This document shows positions 5,563 to 8,754 of a stretch of DNA of 8,754 nucleotides, piece after piece. Where the stretch lies: positions 1-8,754 of the forward strand of contig SCQA01000307.1 of NCBI GenBank assembly GCA_004298725.1, in the 5' to 3' direction. Below the pieces are notes generated by a model. The model saw only the letters and a program-made list of their open reading frames with translations. It ran no database searches and was not told the DNA's origin. A program made the translations under genes and the position numbers. This DNA is from a bacterium. GTDB taxonomy: Bacteria > Desulfobacterota > GWC2-55-46. How positions within the stretch are numbered: the first letter of the stretch is position 1; each line of letters starts with the position of its first letter.

Positions 5563-6510
5563 CTACTCCAGTATGAAAAATGAAAGCATACCGAGCGTGG
5601 CGAAAAGAAACGCCATGCCCAGAAACTCCGGCACGCGAAATATCCGCATTTTGGCAAGCGGAGTTTCCACAAGCACTATTAAAAAGCCGAATACGACAAG
5701 CTTTAACGCAAGCGCGCCAAGCGCCCACGCCGCCATTGTAAAACTACCAGCCCCTGCTATGCCCCACGGAAAAAAGAGCGCCGTGCAGAGCGCGAAATAA
5801 AGAAATAACTTCATCATGCCGGCCCATTCTATCAAGGCCAGGTGCCTGCCTGAATATTCAAGTATCATGGCCTCGTGTATCATCGTAAGCTCAAGGTGCG
5901 TGGCCGGGTTGTCAATCGGAATTCTGCCGGTTTCAGCGATAATAATCAATGCGAACGCAAGAAGCGCGAACGCAAGGGACGGCCTGAGCATGACAATGCC
6001 GCTTGTTACCGCCTCCACAATATGCGTAAGCGACGTTGACCCGGCCACAAGAGAAACCGTAAAAACCGACATTAGAAGAGCAGGCTCGGCAAGAGAAGCG
6101 ACCATCATCTCCCTGCTTGAGCCCATGCCGCCAAACGCCGTGCCGATGTCCATGCCGGCGAGCGCTATAAAAAACCTGCCAAGCGCGAAGAGGGCCACAA
6201 GCGCTATGATGTCGGCTGTGGCTGAAAGCGGCACTCCGGTGGTTACAATGGGTATAACGGCCCCGGCCATAAGGGTTGAACCGAAGAATACATACGGAGC
6301 GCTTCTGAATATCCACGACGCGTTATGCGCGAGTACAACGTCTTTCACAAAGAGCTTTGACAAATCTCTGTACGGCTGAAACACGCCCGCGGAAGCCCGG
6401 CCCTGCGCCCAGCACTTCAGCACCCTCACCCACCCCACAAGAAGCGGGCCGGCAAGAAGCACTATGAATACCTGCAACCCTTCAATTATTGCCGGAATAA
6501 ATGTTTTCAT
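5563..6510 (-). CDS. hyfC: HyfC/HycD (NuoH-like) membrane anchor subunit
   Basis: This 315-residue membrane protein has exactly the length of E. coli HyfC. NuoH-family proteins anchor the peripheral arm and line the chamber where electron transfer couples to proton pumping. Visible signatures are GPLLVGWVRVLKCWAQGR (21-38) followed by GVFQPYRDLSKLF (42-54), GSSREMMVASLAEPALL (130-146), and the acidic loop 193-221 that begins ETGRIPIDNPATHLE and ends HEAMILEYSG. The conserved glutamates (Glu134, Glu142, Glu193, Glu207, Glu213, Glu218) are all present. The gene starts by TAATG overlap with the hyfB-type stop, which indicates translational coupling. Its 3' end was duplicated into the gap before the hyfE-type gene (5462-5562). 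The name follows the Hyf family, although the complex is probably not a hydrogenase. Confidence 0.92.
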   Translation of the reverse strand: MKTFIPAIIEGLQVFIVLLAGPLLVGWVRVLKCWAQGRASAGVFQPYRDLSKLFVKDVVLAHNASWIFRSAPYVFFGSTLMAGAVIPIVTTGVPLSATADIIALVALFALGRFFIALAGMDIGTAFGGMGSSREMMVASLAEPALLMSVFTVSLVAGSTSLTHIVEAVTSGIVMLRPSLAFALLAFALIIIAETGRIPIDNPATHLELTMIHEAMILEYSGRHLALIEWAGMMKLFLYFALCTALFFPWGIAGAGSFTMAAWALGALALKLVVFGFLIVLVETPLAKMRIFRVPEFLGMAFLFATLGMLSFFILE

Positions 6511-8555
6511 TACGCGAATACCAATAAAACTATCAGCGTTAAAAACGAATAGAGCAGATATATCTGGATTTTACCGTGCTGAAGCCTGCCTGCCCTTTTT
6601 GCCAGCCAGAAAGACGCCTCTGATACCGGTCTGTAAAAAAAATGCCAGATACGGTCGCCTATCTTTATGTTATAAACATAGCCCTGAGGGTAAAAATTAT
6701 TTCCGCTCGCGCCGTAGGTTGTTCTTACGGATTCTTTCCATAAAAGCAGATACCCGAATATTCTCCTCATCGGCATGGAAAAAGACGTTGAGTTGTATTG
6801 CATTCTGCTTGTAATCTTTTCAAAACCGCAGTCCCATATAGGCGCCCTTCTTACAGACGGCTTTTGCGAGTGAAAGAAGATATACGCTACTATAACCACG
6901 CCCGCCATACCAAGAAGCACCAGCGGCGCGGAATACGACGCCCTTTCGGCTGAAACCGGCGTCAGCCACATCCAGCCTAACTCGCCAGCTGACGAGCCTA
7001 TGCGCGCGTTGAAAAACCTTGCCGGAATTACGTCAAGCCAATCAATGACCATCGCCGGCAAAACCCCGAGCACGAGGCAAGCAAGCGCCGTAAGCGACAT
7101 TCCCGCAAGCATCATAAAATCCGCCTCGCGGACGTTGGCGTTGCTTTCGCCCCTGTAATGCCCCAAAAACGTAACGCCGTAAACCTTCACGAAACAACGG
7201 GCCGCAAGCGCCGCGGTAAGGGCAAGTAGCGCCGCGCCGAGCGGTATAAGCAGGTTAAATACCTTGCTTTTAAGCACGGGCGAAAGAAGAAATGTCTGGA
7301 AGATAAGCCACTCCGACACAAAGCCGTTAAACGGCGGAAGCGCTGAAATGGATAAACATCCGACAAGAAAAAGCGCCGAAGTCCACGGCATTTTGTGTAT
7401 AAGCCCGCCAAGGGCCTCCATGCTCCTTTCATGCGTAGCGTGAAGCACCGCGCCTGCGCCCATGAATAAAAGCCCCTTGAACATGGCATGATTGATAACG
7501 TGGTACAGCCCGGCAACAAACGCGAGAGAGGCCAAAAGCGGCATACCCGAGGTGGCGAATATCATGGAAAGGCCAAGGCAAATAAGTATGATGCCTATAT
7601 TCTCAACCGATGAATACGCGAGAAGCCTTTTTAAATCGTTCTGGTTCAGCGCGTATATTATACCCATGACGGCGGACACAAGACCTACAACGAGTATAAG
7701 CCCTCCCCACCACCAGACCGGCATATGAAGCACGTCAAATGAAAATCTTATAATGCCGTAGACCGCAACCTTCAGCATGACGCCGCTCATAACTGCTGAT
7801 ACGTTGCTTGGCGCCACAGGGTGCGCCTCTGGAAGCCACACGTGCAAAGGCACGGCCCCTGCCTTGGCCGCAAAACCGAAGAACGCGAGAAGAAAAGCCG
7901 CGGACGCCCAAAACACCGGCATTCTTGCCGCGCGCATTGCGGAGAACGTATAACCGCTAAAACTTTCCGGACCTGCGGCAAAACCGGCGGTTACTCCGAA
8001 TGAGAGCAATATAAAAACCGCCCCTATATGCGCTATAAGCAGATAAATATACGCCGCGCGCCTGTTTTTTCCGTGTTCGTCTTCAAAACAAACAAGGAAA
8101 AACGAAGACGCCGCCATCATCTCCCATGAAATCATGAAAAAGTACGCGTCATCAGACAATAGCACCAGAAACATTCCGGCAAGAAACAGACAATAAAATA
8201 CCGCAAGCGGCGCTAACTGCCTCTTTCCCAAAAAACTCTTCAAATAGCCAGCCGAATATATCGAGACAAAAAGGCACAGGAGTGCCGCCACAAAAAGGAA
8301 AAAACCGGAAAGAGGATCAAGGCGCATGTAAAACGGCAGATCAGCAAGCCCTATGGGCAATTTGTATGTCCAAACACCCCCAAGCCGCACCGCCTCAAAA
8401 CCGGCAACAGCGGCTATAAGCGATGCAACGCCGGAAAAGACGCACATAACGCCAATAATAAAGCGCTGATTATATGATACCACAAGGGCTAAAACAGAAG
8501 CAGAGAGAAGAATTATTATCGAAAGCCCGGCAAGCCATAAAGGCTGAAACGTCAT
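6510..8555 (-). CDS. hyfB: HyfB/HycC (NuoL-like) antiporter-type membrane subunit
   Basis: This 681-residue polytopic protein has the size of E. coli HyfB (672). Family motifs: Glu145 (ISWEMMAAS, TM5), Lys231 (FAAKAGAVPLHVWLPEAHP, TM7), Lys262 (SGVMLKVAVYG, TM8), a His/Lys-bearing helix (YHVINHAMFKGLLF, 351-364), and Glu415 (GFVSEWLIF). These are the charged residues of the proton channel in NuoL/M/N-type subunits. Residues 571-578 (APIWDCGF) are the extra-membrane motif typical of HyfB/HycC, and a final hydrophobic helix (665-680) ends the protein. The start ATG 8555 has AGGGG six bases upstream (8562-8566) and overlaps the stop of the preceding gene as ATGA, so translation is probably coupled to it. 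Its role is to translocate protons (or Na+) in response to redox work at the HyfG/HyfI-type subunits. Confidence 0.93.
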   Translation of the reverse strand: MTFQPLWLAGLSIIILLSASVLALVVSYNQRFIIGVMCVFSGVASLIAAVAGFEAVRLGGVWTYKLPIGLADLPFYMRLDPLSGFFLFVAALLCLFVSIYSAGYLKSFLGKRQLAPLAVFYCLFLAGMFLVLLSDDAYFFMISWEMMAASSFFLVCFEDEHGKNRRAAYIYLLIAHIGAVFILLSFGVTAGFAAGPESFSGYTFSAMRAARMPVFWASAAFLLAFFGFAAKAGAVPLHVWLPEAHPVAPSNVSAVMSGVMLKVAVYGIIRFSFDVLHMPVWWWGGLILVVGLVSAVMGIIYALNQNDLKRLLAYSSVENIGIILICLGLSMIFATSGMPLLASLAFVAGLYHVINHAMFKGLLFMGAGAVLHATHERSMEALGGLIHKMPWTSALFLVGCLSISALPPFNGFVSEWLIFQTFLLSPVLKSKVFNLLIPLGAALLALTAALAARCFVKVYGVTFLGHYRGESNANVREADFMMLAGMSLTALACLVLGVLPAMVIDWLDVIPARFFNARIGSSAGELGWMWLTPVSAERASYSAPLVLLGMAGVVIVAYIFFHSQKPSVRRAPIWDCGFEKITSRMQYNSTSFSMPMRRIFGYLLLWKESVRTTYGASGNNFYPQGYVYNIKIGDRIWHFFYRPVSEASFWLAKRAGRLQHGKIQIYLLYSFLTLIVLLVFA

Positions 8556-8754
8556 TTAACACCCCTTTGGCGCGCCGCTTCGTAAAGGAAAGCAGGTAAA
8601 AAGACTTTTATTAATAGAGGCATGGCAAAAGCCTGTTTAAAAAAACAAGGCTTCGGGCTATAGAAAAGCTCTTTTATCCGGTCTGCATCCATATTTGCTT
8701 GAATAATCCCCTTACCCGCTTTTCGGGTGATTAAATATGCGCGCTTAATATCGC
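8552..8754 (-). CDS. C-terminal end of an unrecognised gene coupled to the hyfB-type gene (5' partial)
   Basis: On the minus strand one frame is open from the window edge to TGA at 8554-8552 and codes for 66 residues. It begins DIKRAYLITRKAGKG, continues IIQANMDADRIKELFYSPKP and CFFKQAFAMPLLIKVFLPAF, and ends LYEAARQRGVK. The ATG at 8692 is probably internal, since the frame runs on upstream without a stop. I do not recognise the family. What can be seen is a basic stretch, a single Cys and an amphipathic hydrophobic C-terminal region that may lie against a membrane. The ATGA overlap with the hyfB-type start strongly suggests that this gene precedes it in the same operon and that no promoter lies between. 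It could encode a soluble partner of the complex, but nothing in the fragment shows this. Confidence 0.65.
   Translation of the reverse strand, partial: DIKRAYLITRKAGKGIIQANMDADRIKELFYSPKPCFFKQAFAMPLLIKVFLPAFLYEAARQRGVK

Noticed and set aside
5816..6379. Plus-strand open frame of 187 codons
   Set aside because: It is a shadow of the hyfC-type gene, which carries all the NuoH-family motifs in the opposite strand.
1101..8555. Annotation as formate hydrogenlyase / hydrogenase-4 in the strict sense
   Set aside because: The large subunit lacks the Ni-Fe ligands, and no formate dehydrogenase, hyfH or hydrogenase maturation gene is present in the window.
1..8754. CRISPR array, tRNA, rRNA, insertion sequence or phage genes
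   Set aside because: No regularly spaced repeats, cloverleaf-like sequence, transposase or integrase motif was seen in either strand.

Overview
The window looks like a chromosomal segment of an anaerobic bacterium. The Desulfobacterota and Nitrospirota are plausible homes, because Hyf-type complexes without a metal site are known from such lineages. The sequence does not fix the taxon.

Layout, left to right. (1) Positions 1-303 (+) hold the 3' end of a DEAD-box RNA helicase gene, namely its DbpA-type RNA-binding domain, closed by a strong hairpin at 345-377. (2) Positions 304-618 carry no gene. They contain three hairpins, two of which share a core sequence, and a good sigma70-type promoter. 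(3) Positions 619-1088 (+) hold a RelB/RelE-like toxin-antitoxin pair. The toxin gene has lost one base near 1053, so its conserved C-terminal end (SSHDVCY) is out of frame. (4) Positions 1101-8555 (-) hold a six-gene operon, read right to left: hyfB - hyfC - hyfE - hyfF - hyfG - hyfI type genes. (5) Positions 8552-8754 (-) hold the last 66 codons of an unrecognised gene whose stop overlaps the hyfB start (ATGA), so it is probably the preceding gene of the same operon.

The operon has the architecture of hydrogenase-4 / formate hydrogenlyase and respiratory complex I. It encodes two antiporter-like proton-channel subunits (HyfB, HyfF), a NuoH-like membrane anchor (HyfC), a HyfE membrane protein, a fused NuoC-NuoD-like catalytic subunit (HyfG) and a NuoB-like [4Fe-4S] subunit (HyfI). 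The HyfG protein, however, lacks all four cysteines that bind the Ni-Fe centre in true hydrogenases: RVCGIC is RVSGDT and DPCxxC is DPSSVN. The HyfI protein keeps its four cluster cysteines. This is the hallmark of the Ehr (energy-converting hydrogenase-related) complexes, whose substrate is not established. It should not be annotated as a hydrogenase or formate hydrogenlyase.

Two genes of the E. coli hyf order are absent: hyfD, a third antiporter-like subunit, and hyfH, a two-cluster ferredoxin normally between hyfG and hyfI. At the hyfH position there is a 120-bp stretch of small inverted repeats. Between hyfC and hyfE there is a decayed tandem duplication of the gene junction itself. The remaining joints are tight (TAATG, ATGA) and suggest translational coupling.
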